Assembly: GCA_943787425.1 (NCBI GenBank)
Contig: CALSMJ010000006.1
Location: 1 to 64,000, forward strand
Length of the DNA: 64,000 nt
Direction: 5' to 3'
Source of the DNA: an uncultured Pseudomonadales bacterium
GTDB taxonomy: Bacteria; Pseudomonadota; Gammaproteobacteria; Pseudomonadales; Azotimanducaceae
The notes under the pieces are model-generated. The model saw only the letters and a list, made by a program, of their open reading frames with translations, did not search any database and had not been told where the DNA came from. Shown one piece after another: positions 23,887-33,063 of the stretch. Both the position numbers and the translations under genes were made by a program. Position 1 is the stretch's first letter, and every line of letters starts with the position of its first letter.

Positions 23887-25166
23887 TGGGTTTTCTGGGC
23901 TCAGCGGGTTTGATGCTGCTGGCGCTACTGGGCTCGCCATTGTTCATTGTGATTCTTGCTGCTGGAATGCTTGGGTTCCTCATCTCTGAAGTGCCGCTTA
24001 CCGTCATCGGTATCGAAATGTACCGCATCGTTGAAACCCCCATGCTGCTTGCCCTGCCGTTATTCACCTTTTCAGGCTACGTTTTGGCGGAATCGGGGAT
24101 GTCCCAACGGCTGGTTCGCCTGACCGCGGCGACGCTGGGCTGGCTACCCGGCGGGCTGGCTCTGGTCGCTTTTGTCACCTGCGCCTTTTTCACGGCCTTT
24201 ACGGGCGCGTCAGGGGTAACCATTGTCGCAATTGGGGCCCTATTGTATCCGGCCTTGCAACAAGGCGGTTATACCGAGCGATTTAGTCTAGGGCTCGTCA
24301 CAACCTCTGGCAGCTTAGGGTTGCTGCTGGCACCGTCCTTGCCGTTAATTTTATACGGGGTGTTGGTGCAACAAATGGATTTGGGCGTGCAATTTAGCAT
24401 TCAAGACCTGTTTTTGGCGGGCCTGATGCCGGCGGCCTTGATGATTATGATGCTGACCGTGTATACCGTTATCACCCAACCGACGGTTCAGCGGCCGGTC
24501 GATGAGGCAAGACCCTCGGTTCGCAAGGCAGCGTGGGCGATGCGCTGGGAGTTGCCGATGCCGGTGGTGGTGTTGGGCGGGATTTATTCCGGCTTTTTTG
24601 CCGTCTCCGAAGCTGCTGCGATCACCGCTTTGTATGTGTTGATTGTGGAGGTGGGTATCTATCGGGAGATAACGCTTTCAACGCTCATGCGCATCACCCG
24701 CGAAGCCATGGTCATGGTGGGGGGGATTTTGTTGATTCTGGCCGTATCGCTTGCGTTCACGAATTTTCTAGTCGACTCAGAAGTCCCCCAATGGCTATTC
24801 GAGCAGATTCAGCAGGTGGTCTCGAGTCCACTGGCATTCTTATTGCTGCTGAATATCGTTCTGCTTCTGCTGGGCGCGATACTCGATATATTCTCAGCCT
24901 TGGTCATCATGATTCCCCTGATCGTGCCGGTCGCGATGCAATTTGGGATCCACCCGGTGCATTTGGGCATTATTTTCTTAGCAAATATGCAGATCGGTTA
25001 CTTCACGCCACCGGTTGGAATGAACCTGTTCATTGCCAGTTATCGGTTCAAAAAACCGGTTGCCGAGTTGTACCGCGCAACACTGCCGTTCATGGCGGTG
25101 CTCATGGTCGCGCTCGCCCTGATCACCTATGTGCCCTGGTTGAGTCTTGCTTGGATGAGCGATTAA
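23886..25166 (+). CDS. TRAP transporter large permease (DctM family)
   Basis: A 426-residue membrane protein with about 11-12 segments. Conserved DctM stretches include PLFTFSGYVLAESGMSQRLVRL, TAFTGASGVTIVAIGALLYPAL and IFLANMQIGYFTPPVGMNLFIA. It drives sodium-dependent uptake of the ligand delivered by the binding protein. The GTG at 23886 overlaps the dctQ stop and gives the usual family length; the longer frame from 23796 lies inside dctQ. It ends the TRAP operon; no terminator is obvious in the 136 bases before the convergent transferase. Confidence 0.92.
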   Translation: MGFLGSAGLMLLALLGSPLFIVILAAGMLGFLISEVPLTVIGIEMYRIVETPMLLALPLFTFSGYVLAESGMSQRLVRLTAATLGWLPGGLALVAFVTCAFFTAFTGASGVTIVAIGALLYPALQQGGYTERFSLGLVTTSGSLGLLLAPSLPLILYGVLVQQMDLGVQFSIQDLFLAGLMPAALMIMMLTVYTVITQPTVQRPVDEARPSVRKAAWAMRWELPMPVVVLGGIYSGFFAVSEAAAITALYVLIVEVGIYREITLSTLMRITREAMVMVGGILLILAVSLAFTNFLVDSEVPQWLFEQIQQVVSSPLAFLLLLNIVLLLLGAILDIFSALVIMIPLIVPVAMQFGIHPVHLGIIFLANMQIGYFTPPVGMNLFIASYRFKKPVAELYRATLPFMAVLMVALALITYVPWLSLAWMSD

Positions 25167-25302
25167 TCGACTTTGAGCACTGGGTTTGGGTCTTAGGATC
25201 CTTGCAAAGACCGGCATCACGGTTGCAAACGCACGAAACGTCGAAATCGTGCGATCTGAGGTGTTGTGGTTTGCGTCAAGTGTGACGCGCGATTAGGCGG
25301 CA

Positions 25303-26886
25303 TTAAAAACCCTGGGCCATACCTTCCTTACGATGATCGCTACCGCCACAATAGCCGTCCTCAAGACAGGCAATGAGTTGGGCGCCGCCAAAGAGATGTT
25401 CCGGTTGGTGCAGTTTGAGGGTGTGCCCCCGAGCCTTTAATGATGCAAGGGTGGCCTCTGAAAAACCCGCTTCCAAGGCAAGGTCACCGGACTCAGTGAG
25501 ATGCCAGCGCGGGGCATCGGATGCCGCCTGCGGGTTTTGGCGATGCGTGACCACGCGCACCATCATCTGCACATGACCTTGTGCTTGCATGTGCCCACCC
25601 ATCACGCCAAAACTCATAAGAGGTTGCCCATTCATACAGGCAAAACCAGGAATGATGGTGTGAAACGGCCGTTTACTGGGGCCGATACAGTTGGGATGAC
25701 CCATTTGAGTATTAAACCCAGAGCCTCGGTTTTGTAGGCTGATGCCGGTGCCGGGCACCACGATGCCCGAACCAAATCCGCGGAAGTTGGATTGGATAAA
25801 GGACACCATCATGCCGGACGCATCGGCGGTCGTGAGATAGACTGTATCGGGGCTGGCGCCGAGCGCTGGCGGTGGGCCTTGGATTTGGTCGAGCCGGATT
25901 GCGTGCGCGGCTTGTTTCAGGATTTCTGGATCCATCAGCGATGAAACGCGCTCGGTCATGGTCGTGGGCTCCGACAGGTGTTGCGAAACCTGTTGCCAGG
26001 CGTAGCGTATGGCTTCAACCTGTAGGTGGATGGCGTCCGCGCTGTCTAAGTCGAATTGGGCCAGGTTCCAGTGCTCTAATATCCCGAGTGCGATCAAAGC
26101 CATAAGGCCCTGCCCGTTAGGGGGTATTTCAAATAGCCGCGCCCCAGAAAAGGCCGTTGAAATGGGCGTGACCCATTCGGCTTGATGCTCAACCAAATCG
26201 GCTTTTGTTAAAGGGTAATCTGCTTGGTTGGCGTCAAGAATCATGCGCTCTGCCAATTCGCCGTGATAAAAGGCTTCACCAGAGCTGTCGCGGATTGCCT
26301 TCAGGGTTTCGGCATGCCTTGGCAAATTAACCAATGAGCCGATGCTAGGCGCCTTGCCACCTGGAAAAAAAGTCGCCTGAAACTCCGGGAAATCGCGGTA
26401 AGTGCGCTGGGCGTGCTGCCAGTAAAAGGCGCTTTTGGGACCAACCAAATAGCCATTTTCGGCGTAATCAATCGCGGAATCGAAGAGTGCTTTAAAGGGT
26501 AATCGCCCAAACCGTTCGGAGAGCGTTGACCAAACATTGACAGCGCCGGGCACTGTCACGCTATGCCAGCCTAAACCCGGCATTCGTTTTCGGCTGAGAT
26601 AATCGTCACGGTTTAAGGCCTTTGGTGTTCGGCCTGAACCATTTATGCCGTGTAGATGAGTGCCATCATAGATGAGTGCGAAGGCATCACTGCCAATGCC
26701 GTTGTTGTTGGGCTCAACGACCGTCAGGGTGATGGCGGCTGCAAGGGCTGCGTCCACGGCATTGCCCCCTGATTTAAGGGCAGCAAGACCCGCGTTGGTG
26801 GCGAGTGGCTGGGATGTGGCGACCATGTTTCGAGCAAAAACGGGCTGGCGATTAGCGGGGTAGGGCAGGGCCCAATCAAATTCCAT
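25303..26886 (-). CDS. Gamma-glutamyltransferase family protein (YwrD-like, cytosolic)
   Basis: A 527-residue Ntn-hydrolase. The start region MVATSQPLATNAGLAALKSGGNAVDAALA is conserved. The autoprocessing site is SPDTVYLTTADASGMMVSF, where the second-subunit nucleophile would be the Thr after Asp. C-terminal signatures are PGTGISLQNRGSGF and MSFGVMGGHMQAQGHVQMM. This matches the YwrD/cephalosporin-acylase-like branch rather than classical periplasmic GGT, and there is no signal peptide. The substrate may be glutathione conjugates or other gamma-glutamyl compounds. It overlaps the ABC exporter gene upstream by 11 bases, so the three genes form one operon. A second, classical GGT is at 48204. 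Confidence 0.9.
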   Translation of the reverse strand: MEFDWALPYPANRQPVFARNMVATSQPLATNAGLAALKSGGNAVDAALAAAITLTVVEPNNNGIGSDAFALIYDGTHLHGINGSGRTPKALNRDDYLSRKRMPGLGWHSVTVPGAVNVWSTLSERFGRLPFKALFDSAIDYAENGYLVGPKSAFYWQHAQRTYRDFPEFQATFFPGGKAPSIGSLVNLPRHAETLKAIRDSSGEAFYHGELAERMILDANQADYPLTKADLVEHQAEWVTPISTAFSGARLFEIPPNGQGLMALIALGILEHWNLAQFDLDSADAIHLQVEAIRYAWQQVSQHLSEPTTMTERVSSLMDPEILKQAAHAIRLDQIQGPPPALGASPDTVYLTTADASGMMVSFIQSNFRGFGSGIVVPGTGISLQNRGSGFNTQMGHPNCIGPSKRPFHTIIPGFACMNGQPLMSFGVMGGHMQAQGHVQMMVRVVTHRQNPQAASDAPRWHLTESGDLALEAGFSEATLASLKARGHTLKLHQPEHLFGGAQLIACLEDGYCGGSDHRKEGMAQGF

Positions 26887-28756
26887 TATGTCGCCCCGCG
26901 TCTATGGGTTCGGCCTGTTGCCAAAGATTGCTCAAACTTTGTTGTTGAAACAAATGATAGTAACGCCCTTGAAGGGTGATGAGTTCGTCATGGTTGCCTT
27001 GCTCGATGATGCGGCCATCGTCGATGACAACGATTTGGTCGGCATGGCGGATGGTCGATAATCGATGGGCAATAATGACACTAATTCTGTCCTTGAGCAG
27101 TGCGCGAAGACCTGCTTCTATGCGAGCCTCGGTCAACGTATCAACCGATGAGGTCGCCTCATCCATAATAAGGATCTGTGGATCCGCGAGCAGGGCGCGG
27201 GCAAAGGAGATGAGTTGCTTTTGGCCGGCGGAAAGGCTCGAGCCACCCTCACCAATGACCGTTTCATAGCCGAGCGGCATGGCAACGATCGTCTCATGAG
27301 CGCCGGCCTGTTTTGCAGCGATCTGAATCTGATCTGGGTTTGCTGACAAATCGCCATAGCGTATGTTGTCGGCAATTGTGCCCGCAAATAAGTGGGATGA
27401 CTGTAATACGACGCCCAGGCTGGATTGCAATGCCTGCAGGCTCCAATCGCGATAATCCACGTCGTTAATCAATATTCGACCGGCGGTGGGTTCATAAAAC
27501 CGAGCCAGCAGACTGACCAAGGTGGTTTTGCCGCCACCTGTTGCGCCCACTACAGCGACACTTTGTCCGCGCTGAATTGTCAGATCAATATTATGCAGCA
27601 CCGGTTTACCGGTGTTGTACCGAAATCCAACCGATTCAAAGGTGATGCGCTCGATCGGTTGGGTAAACGCATCGGGCTCGGTACTGCTGGCCTTGCGCTG
27701 CGCCAGTCTTGTGAGCACCGCTTGGCTGTCTTGTATATCCGGTTCAGCTTGGATCAAACTGATGACGCGCTCTGCAGAAGCTTGCGCCATTTGCATTTCA
27801 GCAAACCAATGGGCGAGTTGCTCAATCGGCTCAAAAAAATGTCGGGTGTACGTCAAAAAAGCGATCAAGGTCCCGGTAGAGATCAGCCCCCAGGCCGACT
27901 CGATCCCCCCAACCACGAGGGCGATACCAGTGGCCAAAGCCGAAAGGGTCAAGACAATCGGTAAATAGATTGCGGCTTGCACAGCATTGGTGATGGAGGC
28001 TGCGTGCATGCGATCGGTTAAGCGACCGAATTTGTTCAGGTTGTCGGCCTCTTTCACAAACACCTTGCTGGTCAACACCCCCATGATGTTTTCATTGTAG
28101 GCACCGGTGATTCGAGAATTGGTTTGCCGAACTTCTCGGGCACTGCGTAGGATTCTGGTCTGGAAATAGCGGCTGATCATTGCCAGCAGTGGCAGGCTTA
28201 GCAGGATGATCAAACCCAGAACGGGTTCCATAATCAACATTGCGCCCGAAATGCCCAGCATGATCGTGAACGACCAGAATAGGTCCAGGATGCCCCACGC
28301 CATAATATTCGACAGCCGTTCGCAGTCCGACGTCATGCGCGCCATGAGCCAGCCGACCGGACGCTCATCGTAATAGGCAAAGGACAGCCGCTGAAGATTG
28401 GCAAAGCCGTCGCGACGGATGTCATGGCTCATGTGGCTACGAAGCTTGCCGCCAAACCATAAAAATCCGAGGACGGCTGTCCCGAGAGCGACACACAATA
28501 CGCCGTACACTGCGCCATAACCGAGCAGGTTGATGTCTTGGCCATAGAGGCCAATATCGTCAATAACCGATCTTGTCACAAGCGGAAAAGAAATCTCAGC
28601 GATGCCCACGACGACCGCGCACAAGGCAAGGAGGACGAGGTCTTTTGGATACCCCCGGGCATAGCCCAGGAGTTGGGTCCAGACCCCCAGTTTTAAATCT
28701 TTGTCAGGCGTGAACTCATCGCTGAAATTGTCATCATCATAGAAGGCCTCACTCAT
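26876..28756 (-). CDS. ABC exporter half-transporter, catalytic-site subunit
   Basis: A 626-residue protein with six membrane segments (about 30-340) fused to an ATPase domain (about 370-600). Walker A is VGATGGGKTTL, Walker B with catalytic glutamate is ILIMDEATSSVDT, and the switch is IIAHRLSTIRHAD. The signature motif is LSAGQ instead of LSGGQ. Together with its neighbour, whose Walker B has Asp for Glu but an intact LSGGQ, this predicts a heterodimeric exporter with one consensus and one degenerate ATP site, as in TM287/288 and TmrAB. No peptidase domain is present at the N-terminus. The start overlaps the upstream gene by 4 bases. Confidence 0.92.
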   Translation of the reverse strand: MSEAFYDDDNFSDEFTPDKDLKLGVWTQLLGYARGYPKDLVLLALCAVVVGIAEISFPLVTRSVIDDIGLYGQDINLLGYGAVYGVLCVALGTAVLGFLWFGGKLRSHMSHDIRRDGFANLQRLSFAYYDERPVGWLMARMTSDCERLSNIMAWGILDLFWSFTIMLGISGAMLIMEPVLGLIILLSLPLLAMISRYFQTRILRSAREVRQTNSRITGAYNENIMGVLTSKVFVKEADNLNKFGRLTDRMHAASITNAVQAAIYLPIVLTLSALATGIALVVGGIESAWGLISTGTLIAFLTYTRHFFEPIEQLAHWFAEMQMAQASAERVISLIQAEPDIQDSQAVLTRLAQRKASSTEPDAFTQPIERITFESVGFRYNTGKPVLHNIDLTIQRGQSVAVVGATGGGKTTLVSLLARFYEPTAGRILINDVDYRDWSLQALQSSLGVVLQSSHLFAGTIADNIRYGDLSANPDQIQIAAKQAGAHETIVAMPLGYETVIGEGGSSLSAGQKQLISFARALLADPQILIMDEATSSVDTLTEARIEAGLRALLKDRISVIIAHRLSTIRHADQIVVIDDGRIIEQGNHDELITLQGRYYHLFQQQSLSNLWQQAEPIDAGRHNGI

Positions 28757-30609
28757 GATAGGTTGCCCTCAGGTGTCCGGCTTTGCTGGATATCTTGTTG
28801 CACTTGGCCTTGCAGTTCACAGAGTTGCTGATAGATACCGGGCGTTTGCGCCAAAGTCTCATGGGTTCCAATTTGGGCAACCTCGCCATGGGCTAAAACA
28901 ACAATTCGATCGGCTTGCATCACGGTTGATAACCGGTGTGCCACGATAAGGGTGGTTCGATTGACTCGAACCCGTCTTAGGTTGTCTAAGATCAGAGATT
29001 CAGTGTCGGTATCGACAGCAGACAGGGCGTCATCCAAGATGAGGATTGCGGGGTCTTTTAACAGGGCTCGCGCAATGGCGAGGCGCTGGCGTTGACCCCC
29101 TGAGAGGGTGACACCCCGTTCGCCGACCAAGGCATCAAAGCCGTTGGGTAATGCTTCAATGGTGTCGAGAAGATTGGCTGTTGTCACGGCCTCGGTCATA
29201 TCGGCAAGGCTTGCTTGGGTTCGGCCGATTCGAAGGTTGTCGGCAATCGAGCCGGCAAACAAAAAGGATTCTTGCAGCACCACGCCCATCTGCGCGCGGA
29301 CAGACTTTCGAGACAATTGACTCAGGTCAAAGTCGTCGACCCAGAGGGTGCCCTGCTGGGGATCATGTAAACGGAGCAAGAGCTGGATCAGAGTGCTCTT
29401 ACCCGCGCCGGGTGGGCCGACCAGTGCCACGGTTTCACCGGCGGCAATGCTGAGCGACAGGTTCGTTAAGACGGGCGGGTTACTCGGATGGTGAAAGGTT
29501 ACGCCGTCCAGTTTTATCCGACCGGATAGCGGGGCGGTCAAGGCGAGTTCAAGGTTTGATTCCTCTGGCTCTGACAGAATCTCAGCCATTCGTTTAAGCG
29601 CGACCACTGCTTTGCCGGAGTCTGTTAGGACCCGGCCCATATGTCGGATAGGCCAGATGATCATGCCCTCGTAGGTGATGAAGGCAAAAAGTGTCCCGAT
29701 CGTCATGGCATCCGCCAGCACCCAATGGGCCCCAACGAAAAGGATCAGGCCAACTTGGAACAGGCAAACGATGTCACTGCCACCGTAATAAAAGCCCAAG
29801 AATCGCATCAAGCGCTGATTTTGATCGCGAAATCGAGCGTTGGCTCGACCAAATTTTTCGGCCTCAAACGGTTGCCGAGCAAAGGCGCGCACAACCCGAA
29901 TCCCAGTCAAATTCTCCTGCAGCACGGTGGTGAGACTCGCCTCGGCCTCGTCGACTTCCAAGAACATTGCTTTGACTCGGTTAAAGAACAGCACCGCCGA
30001 CACCACTAAGAGCGGCATCGTGATCAGCGCGACGCCCGTCATGGCGACGTCGAGCGACAGTAAAATCGGTGTCACAATGAGTAGCATTAACACCGCGCGC
30101 CCGATCTCGATGATTTGACCGCTCACAAAGACTCGAAAGGTTTCGATGTCAGATGTGCACCGTTGAATGAGATCTCCGGTATCGGCCTGATGGTGATAGG
30201 CGATGGGCAGGTGATTCAAATGATTCATTAGGGTGTCGCGTAGACGGCGCGCCATCCCTTCGGCAGCGACAGCGATTTGTTTCCCGCGCAGGTAGACAAA
30301 GTAACCGGCAAGCGCGGTACATAACACGATGAGAAAGCCGGATAATCCCAATTGCAGGTAGAGCGCCTGATCGTCATTCAAACTTGCGGGAATGAAGTGC
30401 GCAAGCCAGGTTAGGTAGGTGTCCGGTATCTCACCGGTTAATCGATCGAGCATCGATCGAGTAATCATGGGCACGGCAAACAGCAGCGCAAAGCTTGCGA
30501 TCATCGCGAGCAGCGCCATCAGTAATGGGCCGCGAAAGCCTGCGGAGATGCTTATAAATAGTGGCCAAAGCGCAGGGCCTTTGGGCTGGCTGTTAGGGTT
30601 CGCAAGCAT
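28753..30609 (-). CDS. ABC exporter half-transporter, degenerate-site subunit
   Basis: A 618-residue protein with the same layout: six membrane segments, then an ATPase domain with Walker A VGPPGAGKSTLI, signature VTLSGGQRQRLAIARAL and switch IVAHRLSTVMQAD. Walker B reads ILILDDALSAVDT, so the catalytic glutamate is an aspartate. It pairs with the downstream subunit. Likely cargo is a drug, lipid or peptide; the downstream gamma-glutamyltransferase suggests, by inference only, a glutathione-linked compound. The ATG at 30609 opens the operon, and the 190-base gap to the divergent glutathione transferase should hold the promoter. Confidence 0.92.
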   Translation of the reverse strand: MLANPNSQPKGPALWPLFISISAGFRGPLLMALLAMIASFALLFAVPMITRSMLDRLTGEIPDTYLTWLAHFIPASLNDDQALYLQLGLSGFLIVLCTALAGYFVYLRGKQIAVAAEGMARRLRDTLMNHLNHLPIAYHHQADTGDLIQRCTSDIETFRVFVSGQIIEIGRAVLMLLIVTPILLSLDVAMTGVALITMPLLVVSAVLFFNRVKAMFLEVDEAEASLTTVLQENLTGIRVVRAFARQPFEAEKFGRANARFRDQNQRLMRFLGFYYGGSDIVCLFQVGLILFVGAHWVLADAMTIGTLFAFITYEGMIIWPIRHMGRVLTDSGKAVVALKRMAEILSEPEESNLELALTAPLSGRIKLDGVTFHHPSNPPVLTNLSLSIAAGETVALVGPPGAGKSTLIQLLLRLHDPQQGTLWVDDFDLSQLSRKSVRAQMGVVLQESFLFAGSIADNLRIGRTQASLADMTEAVTTANLLDTIEALPNGFDALVGERGVTLSGGQRQRLAIARALLKDPAILILDDALSAVDTDTESLILDNLRRVRVNRTTLIVAHRLSTVMQADRIVVLAHGEVAQIGTHETLAQTPGIYQQLCELQGQVQQDIQQSRTPEGNLS

Positions 30610-30801
30610 GATGTCGGGCGCTTCCTCTAGGCGGTTTACGTGGACATCGCGGGGCGCCGTGCATCCTGAGCAAACCGAACTTCATCTTATACGCTGTCGC
30701 ATTATGCCGATGCGGTAAACAAATGAGAAGGTCATCGCTGGCACGCTGGAGTTCAAGCCCGTCTTCTGTATAACAGGGGGTCTTGGTTTTAAGGAAACGT
30801 T

Positions 30802-31414
30802 ATGAAACTTTTTAATTCAGTCGGCCCTAACCCCCGTGTTGTGCGGGTTTTCATGAGTGAACTGGGTCTCACAATCGATCAAGAGACCGTCGATATTATG
30901 GCGGGGGAAAACCGCCAGCCTGCCTATCAAGCGGTCAACCCGGAGTGCGCAATTGCCAGCATTGATGTTGGATGATGGCACCGTTGTGTCAGAGATTACC
31001 GCCATTTGCGAGTACCTGGCCGAGCATGCGGGCGGCAGCAGCCTCATTGGCGACACCATGCAAGAGCGGGTCGAAACCAGAATGTGGGTTCGCAGAATTG
31101 ATCTTGGGATCGTTGAGCCCCTCGCAAACGGCTTTCGATCGTCTGAAGGCGCGCCGATGTTTAAGGATCGAATGCGCATCATTCCTCATGCGGCGGATGA
31201 CTTAAAGGCGCTCGCGCAAGACAAGATTCAATGGCTGGACGGCTTGATTGGGGATCAAAACTACATCTGTGGCGATCGCTTCAGTTTGGCAGACATTATG
31301 CTTTGCGTGTTCCTTGAATTTGGGGCTCAAGTTGGGCAGCCGATTGATCAAAACAACGCGAACATTGTGGCTTGGCATAACCGTGTAAAAGATCGTCCAA
31401 GTTTTGCTGCTTAG
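30802..31414 (+). pseudogene. Glutathione S-transferase, interrupted by a one-base insertion
   Basis: The ATG at 30802 (AAGGA upstream) encodes MKLFNSVGPNPRVVRVFMSELG, a GST thioredoxin-fold N-terminus, and continues to AYQAVNP. The frame then shifts: after CCG one extra base near 30941-30943 puts the expected SAQLPALMLDDGTVVSEITAICEYLAE in another frame. That frame runs to 31414 through the helical C-domain, including ICGDRFSLADIMLCVFLEFG. The joined product would be about 203 residues, a normal GST length. GSTs conjugate or reduce electrophiles using glutathione. A sequencing indel is as likely as real inactivation. Confidence 0.85.
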
Positions 31415-31929
31415 TCTCTGTTAATCATCACTTTTTTCCTCGGCTTGTGCTTTGACAGAGGCTGGGCCCTTCGGCACTGCCGGACCGTAAGCCGTGATGG
31501 TTTTCGGCAATGCTTTTCGACCAAGACCCAAAACCCGACTCGATTTTGGTCTAGGCGGTATGGAGCGCCAGCAAACTAGCGCGTTCACCCATCGGTTTAG
31601 GCGTGCCGTACAAGGTAACGAGTGCCTAGACCTAAAAGGGCTCGCTGCATCCAGGCTAAAACGCGCAAACCCGCGATCGAAGGCGGTGGGTAAGCGCAGC
31701 AGTGGGTGTGGGTCGTCAGCACACCGAGGGCGGCCGCTGTGAAATGCGTCGAAAGCGCGTCAACCTGCCACACTGCAGGCAGACATGAGGCGTAGGCATG
31801 ATGATTCAGACACAATTAGAAAGGGTATTTTGCACCAGCTGTGCGTCGACCAAGAGAAGTGCGCGATCAAGCGACGTGTTCGATCAAGCGCGGTGTTCGA
31901 TCAATAAAATAACGAACGAAGGGTAATCT
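31415..31929. other. Gene-free interval with a 17-bp tandem repeat at its end
   Basis: A 515-base gap before the acyl-CoA dehydrogenase pair. Open frames exist (the longest about 80 codons) but none has a recognisable product or ribosome site. The only structure I see is the CGATCAA repeat at 31864-31904, listed separately. Confidence 0.5.
31864..31904. repeat. 17-bp tandem repeat upstream of the acyl-CoA dehydrogenase pair
   Basis: CGATCAAGCGACGTGTT (31864-31880) is followed at once by CGATCAAGCGCGGTGTT (31881-31897) and by a third partial copy CGATCAA (31898-31904). The last copy ends about 25 bases before the next start codon, a place suited to an operator or a promoter-proximal element. 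Confidence 0.7.
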
Positions 31930-33059
31930 ATGTTTCAGGGAATGAATTTTGCGCCCGCGCAACTGCCGGGTGAGCTTGAAGCGTTACGGACTGAGGTCCG
32001 GCATTTCTGGACGCCGAAACAGACTGGCATCCTAATTCGGATTTCAACGCGGGCGCCTCGCCCGAGTTTTCAAAACGCTTTGCTGCCAAAGGATGGATTG
32101 GCATGACCTGGCCAAAGGCGTACGGCGGCGGCGGGCGGTCTTTTCTTGAGCGCTATGTTGTCACCGAAGAGTTGCTGGCTGCGGGCGCGCCTGTTGGATG
32201 TCATTGGATCGCTGACCGTCAAAGCGGGCCGCTGCTGTTAAAATTTGGTACCGAGGCCCAAAAGCAAGCGTTCCTGCCGGGAATCATTTCCGGGGAAAGC
32301 TTTTATTCGATCGGGATGTCAGAGCCCGACACGGGGTCTGATCTTGCCTCCATTCGCACTAGCGCGGTACAAGTGCCCGGGGGTTGGTGCCTGAACGGCA
32401 GTAAAATTTGGACCAGCAATGCCCATCTCAATCATTATATGGTGACCTTGGTCCGTACAGCCCCTGCAACGGAAAACCGGCACGAAGGGATGAGTCAGTT
32501 CATTGTGCCGATTCAGGCCGATGGCGTGACGGTTCGGGGCATTGATAATTTGGCGGGTGAACAGGATTTTAATCAAATCTTTTTCGATGATGTTTTCATC
32601 CCAGATGATCATGTGGTTGGAGAACCTGGCAATGGTTGGGCCCAAGTGATGAGTGAGCTGGCCTATGAGCGCAGTGGACCAGAGCGCTTTTTAAGTGCCT
32701 TCCGAGTTCTGGCGGAGTTCGGAAAAAGCTTGCAAAACGGTGCGACGGAATCCCAGGCACGGCTTTATGGTCAGTTGGTCGCGCACTTGGTCGTTCTGCG
32801 GCGGATGTCGATCTCGATCGCGAGTTTGCTAGAACAAGGTCTGATGCCGGATACGGAAGCGGCTCTGATTAAAGATTTGGGTAATAGTTATGAGCGCTTA
32901 GTGCCAGAGGTGGTGCGCTTGTATTTACCGGGCGAGGTGCCAAAGGGGTTAGCCCAAGCACTTGAGGAATGTGTGTTGCATGCACCCTCATTCACGTTGC
33001 GGGGTGGCACCCGAGAAATTTTACGCGGCATGATCGCCCGCGGTTTGGGCTTGAGGTAG
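31930..33059 (+). pseudogene. Acyl-CoA dehydrogenase large subunit, interrupted by a one-base deletion
   Basis: The ATG at 31930 encodes MFQGMNFAPAQLPGELEALRTEVRHF. One base is then missing in the TTT run near 32004, and the expected continuation LDAETDWHPNSDFNAGASPEF is in another frame that runs to 33059. That frame has MTWPKAYGGGGRSFLERYVVTEE, YSIGMSEPDTGSDLASIRTSA (the FAD/substrate loop) and the end segment LRGGTREILRGMIARGLGLR. The joined product would be about 376 residues. Followed after four bases by a smaller acyl-CoA dehydrogenase, it probably forms the large half of a heteromeric enzyme like the FadE pairs of steroid degraders (family knowledge; partner inferred). An assembly error is possible. 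Confidence 0.85.
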
Positions 33060-33063
33060 AACC

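Noticed and set aside
24533..25285. Long plus-strand ORF of 250 codons
   Set aside because: It is an out-of-frame shadow of the dctM gene, whose product has all family signatures.
26876..30609. The ABC exporter pair as the export system of the GG peptide
   Set aside because: Neither subunit has the ~140-residue N-terminal C39 peptidase, both begin directly with the membrane domain, and they are 16 kb away from the peptide gene.
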